Source: Piscicola geometra (Eukaryota > Annelida > Clitellata > Hirudinida > Piscicolidae). Taken from it: a stretch of 64,000 bases of DNA. The translations under genes and the position numbers were made by a program. This document shows positions 1-15,000 of the stretch, in pieces. The first letter of the stretch is position 1; each line of letters begins with the position of its first letter. The stretch covers positions 4,465,835 to 4,529,834 of the forward strand of contig OX030955.1 in NCBI GenBank assembly GCA_943735955.1, written 5' to 3'. Under the pieces are notes generated by a model. It ran no database searches and was not told where the DNA came from. It was given only the letters and a program-made list of their open reading frames with translations.

Positions 1-3000
1 CATGAAGTAGACCCAGTCCCAGAAGGAGTGTGCATCTTGGATGTAGTACATGATGTCGACCCAACCCTCCAGGCTGATCACCTGCGCGTCATTCAATTAT
101 TCAATAAGCTTGCAATCTTTATGTCCTTTTAAAGTTTGTGTGCCTGTCTCTATTTTTTATGTGTGTTTCTAATTGGGATTTATTTTGCAAGCGTGTTTTA
201 ATAAGTCAAATTTTAAGTAAAATTCTAAGTCAAGTTTTTAAGTTTGAGTAATTAAATTTGAATTTATTTGGTAGGTTTTCAGCTTTTATCCTAGCACCAT
301 CATTACTTTTTTCATCATCATTCTGATCATCCTCACTACCACAACTTCAAAACCATCATATGGTCACATCATAATCGCTTTACGACTCTCAAAAGGGTAA
401 TCTATTAGCAGGCTTGTAAGGCAACAAAATATATTGATAAAGGAAGCATTCATGCATTATATATGAATTGATAAATTGCCAGGAACACACTTTTCCACAC
501 AATTCATGCCATGGCTTTTTGATTTTTTATTAAACTACTTGAACCTGAACCAGCAATGAGACCACATCTTATACTAAAGCTGATTTTATTTATATCTTCA
601 ATTTTTATAGCAATCTTATGGGTGCTTCTGATTAAAACATTGATGAGCTATTGACGCGTCTATAATGCTTTAACGATGAGACGAAGCGAGACGATGACTG
701 AGAAACTGAAGCAAGGGTGACAGGGCATGAATTCTCCAAGAAACGTTTCAAATATGATTTCCAAAAGATACAATACATGGAGACAGAAAGTGGCAGTGTC
801 CGAATCAATAAAGTGAATTGTTTGCAGGAGAAAGGCTAATATCTAATCGATGTTTGTATGGCACTCTCTTCGTTCTCTCGTACTGTTTGCCATCTCAGTT
901 CGATTAAGCGGCCTTTTGCGATGTACATTGATAACATGTTGCTTTCATGTCTTATTTTTATCTTGTGAATCTTTAACAGACATTTTTCTACTTTCATCGC
1001 CACCAAATGACTTTCAATTTTTACTGAAGCTATAAACTAGTCCAGATAATGTTTAACCATTATGTATGCTTGTGACAGTTGGATAAAAAGATTTTAAAAA
1101 GAGATGCCATTAAAATGGCGAGCCGAATAGCTGGAAACTCTAATGGTTTCGAAAAATGAGTTTTGTGATTATGGCATGAGTGGATAATAAAAGGCGTGTT
1201 TTATAGAGAATTATACAGAGAGAGGATGAAGTCATTATTCCGACTATTGAAAAATCGAGGTGGTTTATGACTCTTTCTTCCAGTTTTAATCTCACGACTT
1301 TTGCTTTCAACTAGTCGTTAGTTCTTTGCTGTCCGATTGTTTGGTCGTATATTATTCACGAAGAATTCAACGAGAAAATACTGGATGTTCTTTTTTGTGA
1401 AGAACTTTTGATGAAACTACTGCTGATGATGTCTTTACGGAATAAAATAAAAACTTCAGTTTCAAACCAATAAAAATATTGATTAATTTATAAAAAAAAG
1501 TTTTTAAAACCATTGAAATATTTAAGAAAAAACATTTAGAAATATTTATTCAATTCGAATTATATTGACAAAGAAATTATTTAGGAAGAAGCGAGGTGAT
1601 ATAAGACAAACCCCATTTCATTTCAAAAACTCGCTAAATATTAAAAAATAATAATCAAGCTGAGAAACTAAAATCTCATTTTAAACGCAATTACGCCGAG
1701 CAACACCTTCCTTTCTGGTACAAAACTATGATGTTTCTCCTTGATTCCAAACCTTGGAAATTAAGTTTATAAGACTGCTTCAAAAGTTTAAAACCATTTC
1801 AAGTTCCCATTACTTTTTAAACTGTTGAATATTGCTTTTTTTTGAGATTTCATGTTCAAAGTGAATTATTTCTCAGTCTAGCTTTACGACACACTTACCA
1901 AAAGAACTCCAACACTTGTATGTTTTTGTCTATATATATTTTTTTTCAAATGGTTCAACTGATACATATAGCTACTTTTCAATTGGATAATTAAAAAAAA
2001 CACATTTTGAGAGGTAAATCAGCTTTGATGTGGGTTACAGACTTTACGTAGTTGAAAAAATATAAATTGTCTTGATATGCTTTATGAATCAGTAGCTAAA
2101 GACACAAAAATAAAACGTTACTAAAAATTAAAATTAGAAAATTAAACCATTGGAACACTTTCAAATAGTTTAATTTGTCACCAAAAAGGAAAAGAAGCAA
2201 GCCCTTAAACTTTGATTTTAAAATGTTTCCCATTGTTTTGATAAAGTATTCTTTTGATAAGAATAATCCGTTTGAATATTATTTTTCAGATTATACATTT
2301 AATTTTTTTAATTTTCCATTAATAAAAAATAGTGTTTTTTGAAGAAGAAAGAAAAGAACGATGAATTTTTCGAATAAAACACATATTAAAAAGAGAATTA
2401 AAAATATAAATGTATTAAATTATTTAAAAAGTTTGATTTGAATTATGACAGTTTTTAGAAAGTTTTCAATGCATTGTGAACGCAGGATCAAACCACTGTG
2501 GTCATCATGGCTTTTTCGTCGTCACTCACGCTATTCGCATAGTTTTCTCCAACAAGTAATAATTTTTATTTTCAAAAAACTATTTTTATGAAAAAAAATT
2601 ACATTTATTTTTTACTATTTGTTTTTTATAAACAATTATTGTTTTACAAATGCCGCAAAGAAGGCTAACAAAAGATACAATTTTACAAAAACTATTTCAT
2701 AAAAATCCAGAAATTCCCACTCTTCTTTACTCAACCTGTTCAACTTTCTTACTTTTTCCATGATTGACTCTTCTTCCGGCTTTCCTATATAATACCAAAG
2801 AATGTACCTGACACTGATAAAATCACATTAGTCTACTGAAGCTCGCTCGGCAGTAAATCTTCAATTTTAGATGCAATTACCTTTCCTTAGGGATACACAC
2901 CCATCTAAGTGCGTCACAGAACGCCTTGTGTGGCAGAAATAGCAGGGCACTATCTTCTACGACGAAGAGTTTGACTTCACTACAAATATACTCATGAAAA

Positions 3001-6000
3001 AATACAAGACTTGTTCAAAATAAAAAAAAACTATTTCTCTTAATAAACATATTAAAATTTTTCACCCCTTTATCCCATTTACAGTTATCAGATTCGACAA
3101 CAATCATCTACCACCAACAATTATTCTCCACCACCAACCTGAAAAATGGCTACCCAGGCGAGGCCGATGTTATCGAAAGAGATGGAGCCCTTGAAGGGGT
3201 TCGGACCAGGCTTGCACGCGGTGTAGTACTTGTTCCAGTCGATGCACGATCCATCGGGCTGGAGGGTGGAGTTGGTGCCTGGGGTGGCTGTTCTGTTGCA
3301 TTTGAAGCCGTTGTGCACGTAGTGTGGGATGTCAGTGCAGCGTGTCATGCCGTCGTGTTCAGGCCTGCTGCAAATGAAATCTTCGTCGTTCAGGCCGACG
3401 TAAACGAGGGGGAGAGTAAGACTGGGTGGTTGTGATGATGGTGGTGGTTGTGATTATGGTTGTGATGGTGGTGGTTGTTGTTACAATGGTAGTTGTGATA
3501 ATGAAAGTGGTGATAATGATGAAGGTGGTGATAATGATGTTTTTAATGATGGTTGTGATGAGGAAGATGTTGTGATGAGGAAGATGGTAATAATGATTTC
3601 ATGATGATGAGGATGATACGGTGATGGGGATGGGGCTGATGATGTTAGTAGTTTTGAGGGGCGTGATGATTTTAATGGTGGAGATAATGAAAGGCTGGTG
3701 CAAGTGTGAAGAGGAAGTGAAAAGAAGTATTAGCGTGAGGCGAAAGATTTATGGTGCGGAAATTGTGAAAAAGTATGGTTGTAGTGACAGGGTGAAGGCT
3801 GACTGGAAAGTTACAGTGATTTTAAAGAATGCTAGTGGAAGGCTCAGCACATGATTAATAGAAACATTTCTTTCGCAAATGTATTTTGTATTTTACTACA
3901 ATATTTTCAATTATTATTTTTTTTTTCAGTTTCACCCACTAATAAATCTATATTTTTTAAAGCCAAAATTTTAGAATCTATTTTTCATTTGATTAACGAA
4001 CTCTTTCAATTCTTTCTCGATCATTCAATTGAGCAGGAAGCATTGAATGACTTTAAAAATAAATTTTTCTAATTAAATTGTTCTGCATTTACAAAACAAT
4101 TCTTTAAAAAGGTTTTTTAAATTCTTGATTGTTCCAATGAATCTTGATAAGTGCATGTAATTTATCTTTTAAAATGCCTCTCAAATATCCGTTAGACATT
4201 TATTCGTTGAAGCATTTATTGGTTCCTTGTACATTTTTTGAAAACTTTTTTTGTTCGATTTAAAGACGTTTTTTTATAAAAAATTTTCAATCTTTTATCA
4301 AGATATTCAAAAAACAAAAAAACTAAAAAAAGTTTTATTTATCCTTCAATCTCGTAAGCATGGGAATTTTATCCTGATAAATTTATTTTATGAGAAGTAG
4401 AAAGTCTCTGCATATAACTCATCACTCGATAATCCTGCATCATTTTTAAGCACATAACATGACGCGTATCTCAGAACGATACATTAAGGATCCAAAATTA
4501 ATGAGTCTTAATTCTAAAAAGAGTTCTTACCATCCATCATTTCTACAGGTTTTTGAAATCTGCAGTTTTATAATATTTTCATAAATATTGAATTTTTTTG
4601 AATAATTTTTACTTCTACGATGCTTTCCGTGAAATGCATAGCGTTTCATCATGCCAGTTTATTCTGTAAATTAATTTTTACACGCAATTTTTTCAAAAGC
4701 TTTACGTTTAAAGCCATCTGAAATTTCTTAGTATTACCAACCATTACACCAAAATGTTCAACTCATTACACATACCACACCACATTGAACGAAGCTAAAG
4801 AGACAGCACTGACAAAAATACAGGCCATTAAGCCGCAGGGTTGAACAACGAAAACCATCTTTCAAGTCTAATTACAACAATGCAATTCATCTGCCCTAGC
4901 TTCCAGAATTAATACAACGCATCTATCAACTTTTCTATTGTCGAAAAGTAGAATACTTTTCATTCAAATGGTTGGTTTACAAAACTAAATTTAATCAAAA
5001 TGATTTAAATATATTTTTTTTATAAAAAAAGCCTTATCCTAGAGGATAAATATTATGTGAGCAATTCTTATTGATTGAGACTCGTTTGAAGATGATAAGA
5101 CGCACAAAAACATCCAAGATGAGACTGATCCAATGAATAAAAAGAAATAGTTTCAAACGCATAGTGGGAGTGAGTTCCAAATTATTTATAAGAACATTCT
5201 TTTTGATGTATTGTATTATAATGCTCCAAGGAGACATAAAAAATCAAGTATTTGACTAGAAAAATGTTTTTTTAAAGTAAATTCACTCTTAAGTATATTA
5301 TTTAGTTTGTGAATTTATAATTTTTTTATTGAAACTTTTCATTTTAAAAAAAGAATACTTATTCAGAACACATTGAGTCGGAACGTCTGTCGAGTTGTAA
5401 AAGAGAGATGGTCAAGTGCGATTCTGTGAAACAACTTCAAGAATGGAATCTTGATTGATTAAATTTAAAAAGAATTTAATTTTTTTACAAATAAAAGTGT
5501 ATATATAAATAAATGTTAAATGAATTTAAATGAATTTTTGCTCTCAGAGGGCTAAAATGGAACTTGGAAGTAAAGTCCATGCATCATCTACCATGACATC
5601 AAGTAAATCATTGGTCCTTTAGTGCTCAGTTTTTCGAAAGACTAAAAGCATTTTTAAATTCGGGGGTTTAAATCACCGTTCCAACCGTGTCATTTGAAAA
5701 TTATCAAATGAAAACTCTTCTCTGAAAGAGTGTAAAATCTAAGAACTTATTAAAAAAGCATAATAAAAAGTTTTTTTTTGAATTGGCACGAAAAAAAACT
5801 TTTGAGAAAATTGAGTAATGCACACCGCTGCAACGATATTTCAAGTATAATGCACACAATGATAGGATAAATTTAGATTAGGTTGCAAATGAAGTTGCAT
5901 CTGCAAAGTTTCCTATTGAGTTTCATGAAGACATATAGGTCTTTTTCTAACTTTGCGGCAACAAAGCATGTTAAGGCTATAAAATTTAAACGAATACAGC

Positions 6001-9000
6001 GAAAGACTGATGGGAAAAAATTAGTTATCGAATAATTATGAAAAAGTTATTCTGTACAAATTGAAGTGTTTGAGGCAAAATAGTATCAAAGAAACATTTT
6101 AATCTAAAAGAATTTTCACTTGAATATTTTTATTGATATCTCTTCATGAATAGAAATACCAACAAAATTAGCCATAAAACAGCAGAAAAGCACATTATTT
6201 CTCAGTCTAAGGCTACAAGTACAAATAAACTAACTCTCCGGTGGACACGTTGTGTGGTAGTTGAAGGTAGCAGCGGTTTCTCAACAGACCTGCCCACAAC
6301 TGCACGCCCACGATGCCGAAGATGAAAAAGACGAAGAAGCAGAGAAGGAGTACGTTGCCCAGCATCGGCATCGTGTCCAGCAGCAGCATCACCAAGATAC
6401 GCATGCCTGGGAGGATGGGAAGATTGGACAGGGTTGGAAGAAGGGAAAGTAAAGAAACAGATTAAAGAAAGAAAGAAAAAACGAATCAAATGGAAAAAAG
6501 AAAATCCTGTGGGAGAATTTAGTAGATAGTGGATTAGGGGAGAAACTGAAGTCTTTTAAGTGATTGTATAAAAAAAATAGTGATCGGAACGAAATTGCTG
6601 GTTAAAAAGGTAATGAAAGTTTATGTCATTGTTAATTAAACAATGTTTCATTACAATTATTTATCCATTTATTATTTTGTTGAAAATATATAAAAATTGA
6701 AATTTTTTTCGTTTTATAGTTTTTCAAAAGTTCTCGAAATAAAGGATAAGTTTAAAGTTTCACCAAAATTCCTTTCTAATCTATATTTTTTTCCGTTCGG
6801 CATTCTAACTAATGGTATGGAATGTAAAAAATAAATTTCACGGTTTTTATTTTAAATTATACAAATACAAGTTTTATAAAATCACAAAGCTTCTTGAGTG
6901 GAAAAATTTATCTTAATTCTTTATTTCGTCGCTTTTCCTTGCGAACGAACATGCAATTTGAGATATCTTACTTTTCCTTGGTAAAAGCATAGCGATATAT
7001 GATTTATTATCTTCAAAAAACATCTTCATGCCATTAAAATTGTTTTGCATATTTTCTCCAACTAAAAAACTATTTTCTTAGAATGCGACTGGCTACATGA
7101 CTTCTTACATCCTAGAAGAATTCAAAACTCTGTCAATATAACCAATGATTTATATAATATAGACTACATTACGCTTCCTGGAATGTTTTTGCTCAAACGT
7201 GATTTCATGAAAACTTTCAAAATGTTTTTTTATTTTTCAATTGTTTAATACTTTTGGTCCATAAATTTGAAACTCTTTAAAGATTAAAACTCATTTTAAT
7301 TATAATGTTCAGAAGTGCTTTTCAAACTCCGTATTCCATAGCAAAACTTTTCGCCTTTTAAGGTCGTCTAATTGTGAAATTGGCAACTGCACTTAAAGCA
7401 TTAAAGCTGTTTATACATCACGAATCCCTCGACTCTAAATGACACGCTAAAAATGCTAAACTGAAATGAATGCTTTTCATATATCTTCGAAAATGTTTCA
7501 CAAAAAGTCCGTGTTGAATTAAACAGAAGATGCATTGTGCTTTTTTGCATGGCCACATGTTTCTAAATGTAAAAGTTTTCAGACAACGAAGAATGACTGA
7601 AAGAAATATTTTTGTTCAAAACCTCAAAGTTTTTTGGAATCACTGTGACGCTGGCATTGTTTCGGAAAATAATTAAAAAGTAGATAATCATGCATGTTTC
7701 AAGAAAAAACATTTTGAAAAGTTCTAAAAGCTCTATTGTGGATGTATAACAGTGAAAAAAAGTGAAAAAAGTGATGAATAAAAAATAGTTGGTTGCTGAA
7801 TTGAGACACGGAAGAAAGTGATCTTGAGACTTTTGGTTCAATTCGTGTTCAAAAGCATGAAAAAACTGGATGAAGCTCGGAACCTACTGAAGGCTGTCTA
7901 CTGATCTATGAAAAAGCATTGTCTTGTCTCGAAAGAGGTCCTACAGATAACATACATTATAAACCTTGTAAGAACTCTTCCTTTCATAACTTATTTTTTT
8001 AACTTTAAAATATTCAGAAAAAAGTTATATATTTCAAAAAATGTTTTTTTAGCATTGCTGAGGCAATTATTCCCGCAAGTCAAAGCATATACAATTTCAG
8101 TCAGTCGCTTGAACTACTTCTCAACACGCTCAGCCTCTTCGCTCCGAGGATCAATTAGGTTGACATACGCAATATCCCTCGATACTTGCGTGTGTTTGAG
8201 AACTTTTCTCAAACATCCAATCTAAATGAAAAAGTAAACAGATTAGGGAAGTTAAGAAAATCGTAAATAAATAAAAAAAACAAATATGTTTTTGGGAATA
8301 AGACAAAACTAGAATTTTAATTTTCCTAACATAATTTTTTTAAACATGCTTGAAACAATGAACTTGAAAACAAAGAGAGTTGAATGGTTGAATAAGCCTA
8401 CTGGGGATGCGGTTAATCGCCCTGAGAGGCCTGAGAACTCTGAAGGTTCGGATGGCGGATATGCTCAAATTGCCTGCATCTATGAGGTACTCCACACCTC
8501 TGTGTATAAAAGAAAATATTTCAATTATTGAGAAAAATAACGTAAAAAATGATGAATATATTTAGAAAATGAAGTAAAATGTTAGTATTTAAAAAAATGT
8601 AAATTCTAATTCCAAGCTAGCTCTTCAAACCCGACAATCACGATGATGAAGTCAAGTATGTTCCACGAGTCAGCCAGGTACGTGTTCTTGCCGATGAAGC
8701 CCATTGCGGTGACTTTGACGCTCATTTCGAAGGCGAAGAAGAAGAAAATGAAGTGGTCGGAGAAGCGGAGGATGGAGCAGGAGAATGTGCTGCACTCGTC
8801 AGAGTTGTCAACGCAAGGTTCGTACATTCCCAGCGTGAGGCAGTTGAGAAGGATGATCGTCATGCTGATCCGCTCGAACCATCTGCCGGATTAGTTGACA
8901 TTTGTGGCATGTTTTATGGATGTGTCTTTGGTTTGAATAGGTCGTTGTAATAAATGGATGCTTGGACGTAATTAAAGGTTTTCAAATTGAGACGAATGGA

Positions 9001-12000
9001 TCTTGCTAAGAAAGTTTCTTGAAAAGGAATTATCGAGACTTTTTGATGACAACCTATTTAACTTTTTTTCAAAATTAACATTTCAGAAAATGAATTAAGA
9101 TTGATATTGTCTTGAAAATTAGGACCGCCTTAATATATACTTTCAAGTGACTTCTACGCGAGATGTTTCAGTGACTGGAAAATGTCATTGACAGTTAACG
9201 CGTTTCAAAATTTGAGCTTAGATATTTGATAGTAATAAAGACTTTAACAATTTGTAATATTTTATTATTTAAATACAAATTAATGTTGAAAAGAAATAAT
9301 TCGCTTTTAATTTGAAAAAAGCTAAAAAGAAATTTCTAATAAATACTGAACATTTGGAATAGAATACGGTAAGAACTTAATTTTATGAATTTTTATTATA
9401 TATTTAAATAGTTTTTGTTTAAACTTTCAATTCAACGATGAATTCTTTTATTTCCTTAGTTCTTTCTTTATATTTTCGCCATAGATTATCTTGACTTTAG
9501 CTAGGATCTTGCTAAAACGTCTATAAAATTCAAACTGACCTCCCGATGAAGTACACTCCCGTTATAATATCCGCCAAATTCCCGGACACCGGGCCTTCGT
9601 TACTTCATTATAGAGTGTCCCATCTATCATTCAGCCAGTCTTCATGAATATTCTATTTCGCATAACCCTATGATTAATATTCTTAGCAGTGCGAGGAGAG
9701 TTATAGAACTGCCGTTTAAAAGCAACATATTTTAAGAGAAAAAAGTTAAAACTTGTTATTGCGAGTGTATAAGGAAGCACCTGCTGTAAGAAAAGAAAGC
9801 CGTCTTACGCGGTTATTAGAGCCATCAACATCAAGGTTATTATGCAGGGTGTTTAAGCTGATGGAAAGTGCCAATCAGAAAATAAAACTACAAAATAAGA
9901 ATATTTTCTGTGATAAAATAAAAAAATAAAGATTTGGGAAAAGATGGATTAGGAAGGGAAATAATTAAGAGTCGAGACAAAATATGAGTTGGAAGATTGA
10001 TAGGAAGATTTGTCGGGGTGATTGAGTGGTGTGTTTGGCGGCTTTGGAAGTTCGTAAGGTCTTCCATGTGTCTTCACTCAATGCATAATTTGCTTTTAAG
10101 AAGATGATTTTAATACGCTTCTAGAATAATGAGAATATTTATGAATGCCCTTAAATCATGCATCTGCATGAGGATGCGAGAATGCTTTGATGTGTTGAAA
10201 GAAGCTACACATTGAATCATTTCTCAAATGTAATTGTAGAAAATTGTATTTGTTTTAATCTTATCTGTATTTATGGTTTTTCGTTCAAAGATTTAGTTTA
10301 AATTTCATTTATTTTTCCAATCTATCTGTTCTTTTATCCATAATTTGTTTAACAACCCCCTAGATCATTCATCCATACAGCTATTTTTTTCTATTTGTAT
10401 GAAAAAATAATTAATTTTAATTTTTATCGAAGCTCTAACAACATCAAATTTTAAAGAGCAAACATTAAAAAGAATTAAAAGACAGTCCGAGAGACTCAAG
10501 TTTACATTGGCAAGCAACCCGAGCAATTATGAGGATTTTGTTGAAAGAATAATGACCGGAAAAGCAAACATTTCACGAGCATTTAGTTTTAATTTTTAAA
10601 TTTTTTTCTTAAATGCACAAGTAGTCGTTGAAATATTTTTTTGAAGTTTTTTTTCACAATACGCTTAAGGTTTCCTTCTTAGTTTTTTTTAATAAATCTA
10701 AATTAAGTCTACAAGCCACAAACCACTTCAGTGACTGCGCAAGCAAAGCAGTCATGCATTCATCATCAAAGTCTTGGTTGTTAATAATCAAAAACAAATT
10801 CTTTGTGAATTCCCAATTAGAACTTCAGATCAGAATAAATTCAATTAAATACCTATAGTTATTGAGAGTCTTAGAATTCAACCTAAGATGCACCAAAGTA
10901 ACTAGACATTGCAAGAAAAATGCTTTTTCTAAAGTAAATTTATCTTAATAGTAGTCCTTCGTGCAAAGACGCATGACAGTCGCTACAGTTTCAGTTTAAT
11001 TATAGAAACTAGCTTTTTATTCGAAATTTCTGTCTTAAAAAGAATTTTTTTGAAGTTTAGTAATTTTTATTATCAAAATCATGCAATTTAAATTTCTTTT
11101 CAACGGAAATTTTAAACATAGGAACAATTTTAATTTTGCTATTTTTATTTTTTCCCATTTTAACTTTTCATAAACAGATTTTTTTCATCATTATTTCCCG
11201 GACGAGTTAAATAGAGTCTAATGGACATTTATATTCCTAAGTATCCCTCCAATAGGCTGTGATGTGGGATTACCGTCGACATTGATTACGATGAAAATTA
11301 AAAAAATGTTTAATGAAGAATAGGAAATAGGAAAAATAAAGAAAAATTATGGGGAAGTTATGCAATTGTTATGAGTCCGTGTATCAAACGATGAGTTGGT
11401 GGCAAGTTGAGAATCTAGGGTTAATGTCTTATTTAAATTTCAAATTATGTTTTCAACGTCAAGACAAAATTTAAGTCCCAGTTCTTTCAAAGCAATCTTT
11501 CGTATGTCGCCTAGGTACTGATTACCAATTTAATTAAAAAGAAGCTAGGGTTTTACAGCTCCTATCAAATTTAACTTTTTTCTTAATTAACTTTTTTGTG
11601 CATAAAACATTTTTTATTATTGAATAATCCTTATTAAAAGACAATTCTAGTTTTTTACATTGAAAAATAGCATATTTAAAAACCAGGGCAAACTTTCCAA
11701 GATTTTTTTCAAGTTTTTAGAATTATTTCCTTATTAGACAAACAACAAGACATGTCCAAGAACAATAAGATGAACATTGCAATTCAACTATTAACTGTTT
11801 TTCCTTAAGTCATGATTTCTTTTCATGATTATGAATATATCTTGATAACATTTTGAATGGACATCAACTACACCATTTCTAGCATATGACAATTTTAGAT
11901 GCCTTTTCAAGATCAATAGAAGCGTCTTATCGAAAAGCGACTAATATCTTTGCAAATGTTTTCACTATTCCTAATATTCCTGTTGGCGTTGTGAGTACTT

Positions 12001-15000
12001 TCTGCCTGTCATCCCGTTTGGGACTATAGAAAGAAGAGCTAGATCGTCAGCAAAGTCAAGATCGTCCAATTGCTTCACTAGTGTCCCTGAATTCAGTTTT
12101 GTTTCTGATCTGCTGAAGTTCTCATGACCAGTTCATAGACAGCAGAAATGGGAAAAGTGAAAGTAAACAGCCTTTCCTGAAAATAAAATAATTAATGCTT
12201 ATTTATAATGCACCAAGGCACGCAACTGAGGCGCCACTCACACAACATAAGTCGTGAAACACCGCATCATATACACTAGGTATATGATAGCTCACGGTTG
12301 GCTAAACAGGGATTCGAACTAGCAACCTTTAAGTTGCAGGTCCAACGACTTTACCATCTAAGCCAACCCGCTAGACATTCCAGTTCTTACCACGAAATCA
12401 TCCTTGAGCAATTTGCCATGGATGATTCTGCATATCATTCCCGTATGAGCTTTCTGATGATATTGACAAGCATTGTGAGTAACTAAATCTAATATGGTTG
12501 TTATTTGAATGTAGAACCTGTCTTAGAAAAAATGATTTCGGTTCAAAATATTTGTGAAACCTCTCACCCTAAGATTCTCTTTCTGAAATAAATCAGCGAA
12601 ACAAGTCGTTAATTTCAATACGAAGACAGAGAAGGGTGTGGATGTTGTAAATTGATGGTTTTTTGTCGAACGAGAAGAAGCGTGAAAGACTAACGATGTT
12701 CCATCAAAACACCATCTTCCACCTAATCCATTAATTTTCGATGGTGAAAAATCTTTCTTCAGTACCCAAACTTAATTTTTTTGTGACTTTTTGTTTGTTA
12801 ATTCTTTGTTTTGTTTTTTATCGATTGCCAAAATAGCTTTGTTTGAAACGATGCTATCAATAAAAATTCCTTGATAAGAGAAAATACTTCTGAAATAAAT
12901 AAATAGACAAGACATCTTTTTTCGGCTTAAAATAGGTAAATCAGACGATAACCTGGGGCTCGCAATTAAATAGACTATATTTTATGGAAGACATGAAAGC
13001 TGTCGGACTCAAATAAATCATATCTACCTTGTAACATACTTGTTTTCCACGTTTGAAACTCTTCAAAAACATTTGAAACAATGCTGTTTTGAGAGCGAAG
13101 TTTTTCTCAAACTTTGTATTCATCACTTTCTCATAACTCTTTTAGAACGACTCCTTAACTCATTGTTACAACTCCCTCATTTCCCATTTTAATAAGTCAA
13201 ATATAAACTTACAAAATGAGTTTATGCTTTTTAAACACAAAATTTGAGAAAAATAAATATAAGATTCAGATAAGCTTTTTGGATTCAAAAGCTATTCGTT
13301 ATCTTGGTGACTGACGGTTGTGACAGCTTTCAAATTCACTTTCACTTCCATTCTCGATCAATTACTGCAGTTTGAATGTTCCATTAGGCCATTTATTAAG
13401 CAATTGAGTCACGTTGTGAAGCACAACCTGTAGAGGCTGAGTGGAGCTCTATTGGAGCGGTAGTGTGTGGAGATTCAAGAACTGCTTGTTAAAGTTTTGT
13501 GAACAGTACCGCTATTTCAAGTACACTTTTTTGTAAAAATTAATTTAATTTTTGTACAAAGTTTGTCAAAATTTACATAAAAATACGTTAAGTTTCAAAG
13601 CTTTTCAATATATATTGTTAAAATTAATGCATACATTTTTCAGAATATTTTGAAAATTGAATGGTGGCGGTAAGCGTGGTGAGAAGGTTGATGGAAGTGT
13701 CAAACAGGTATGAAATGCAGCAGAAAGCTTTGAAGCATTCCATTTAAGTAGCACAAATTATTTTTTTAAAGAATAAAGATCAAAAACAATGAAATAATAA
13801 TAAAGTTCAAAAGCATTAATCAGATTTATATTTTTCATTAAAAATAGAGTTAATTAAGAATTCAAAAATAATAAAATCGCAAAAATAATTTTAAAGACTT
13901 AAGGTTTAAGCCTCATTCAGAATGCATTGAAAAATGATTAAAAGGAGGCATAAAAGAATCAACTTTTTCTTTCATTAGGGTATTAGTGTCAGCGAAGATG
14001 AATTTAATTTGAAAGATGAGCACTTCAGTGTGCCAAAGTGTGCCTGTGGTGACTTTCTAATTTTTATTTTTCAAATTACTTTTTATGTATTTCAAAAAAG
14101 ATCGTAAATAGGTAATAAATAAAAAGCAAAATAGTGCAAAAAAATCACAGTGGAGACGTAAAATGATTTTATCATAACTTCGAATCATTGTTTTTCTCGT
14201 ATTTTCGAAAATAAGCGCTTACGCTGATCATTACTTTACCTTCTGCTTCTTCTGTCAGTGTAACCTCCATTGCACTTTTTAATAAAAATATTTGTTATGT
14301 CTCATGGCCTTGAACTTCATTTCTGCAGGCTTCTTTGACGTGAAGCATTTTCAGACTCACTATTTATCTAAAACTGGCAATGACCATCACTCTCCTAGAA
14401 AGCCTTCATCATTGAAGTACCATCTCTCAGAATCTAAGTTACATCAAAGTGAAGAAGACAGAAATGCGATGTTGTTTTTATCAGATTGATCAAAACTAAA
14501 AGTTGAGGAAGTAAATTTTAAACTAGAAAATTTGTATAAAATCGTCAAAGAAGTCAAAAAAGAAGAAGGAATGTGTCGACGAAATAAATCACAAACTAAA
14601 AATAAGTTTAAAGAAACTTTGATGAAAAGTTATTTTAAAAATAAAAAGACTGAAATTGATTGAAACGTCTGAGTGACAATTAGCAAGTGTTGGTGGCCAG
14701 TGAGGCAGTGGTGGGGATCAGTGAAGCTCGATCTGACCACTAGTTAAACAAGGTGTGATCGATGTTTAAACCTGTGTATGAGTTTTTTGGGTTTGATTGT
14801 GGTGTGTATGAAAAAAAGAAAAAAAAACAAAATAGCAAAAGTTTTCTTATTTTAAAGGCTGAAAAACGGGAATGATTGCAAGACTGACGAGATTGCCTGT
14901 CCTTAACAAGAAATTTACTATTTCGCCACTTGAGCGCTGGGATGTAGGTTGTAAGGAGATTGGATACGTGAAATTATAAAACAAGCTTATGGGAGTGGAA

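Noticed and set aside
4785..4880. Minus-strand start-like frame [20 protein letters not shown] resembling the N-terminus of a DHHC palmitoyltransferase
   Set aside because: No DHHC cysteine-rich domain or following exons are found in the Cav3 intron; the resemblance is limited to a hydrophobic stretch.
5380..5460. Open block with splice-like ends on both strands
   Set aside because: Its phase does not fit the neighbouring unknown exons or Cav3, and both strands are equally open.
9540..9605. Short GC-rich block with a good donor and a faint paired-domain-like reading ([17 protein letters not shown])
   Set aside because: It is open in two frames, the acceptor is poor and no further exon of such a gene is nearby; too short to call.
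12298..12370. tRNA gene on the minus strand
   Set aside because: The acceptor-like stem pairs, but the T-arm does not, and a SINE body and tail follow; it is a SINE head, not a functional tRNA.
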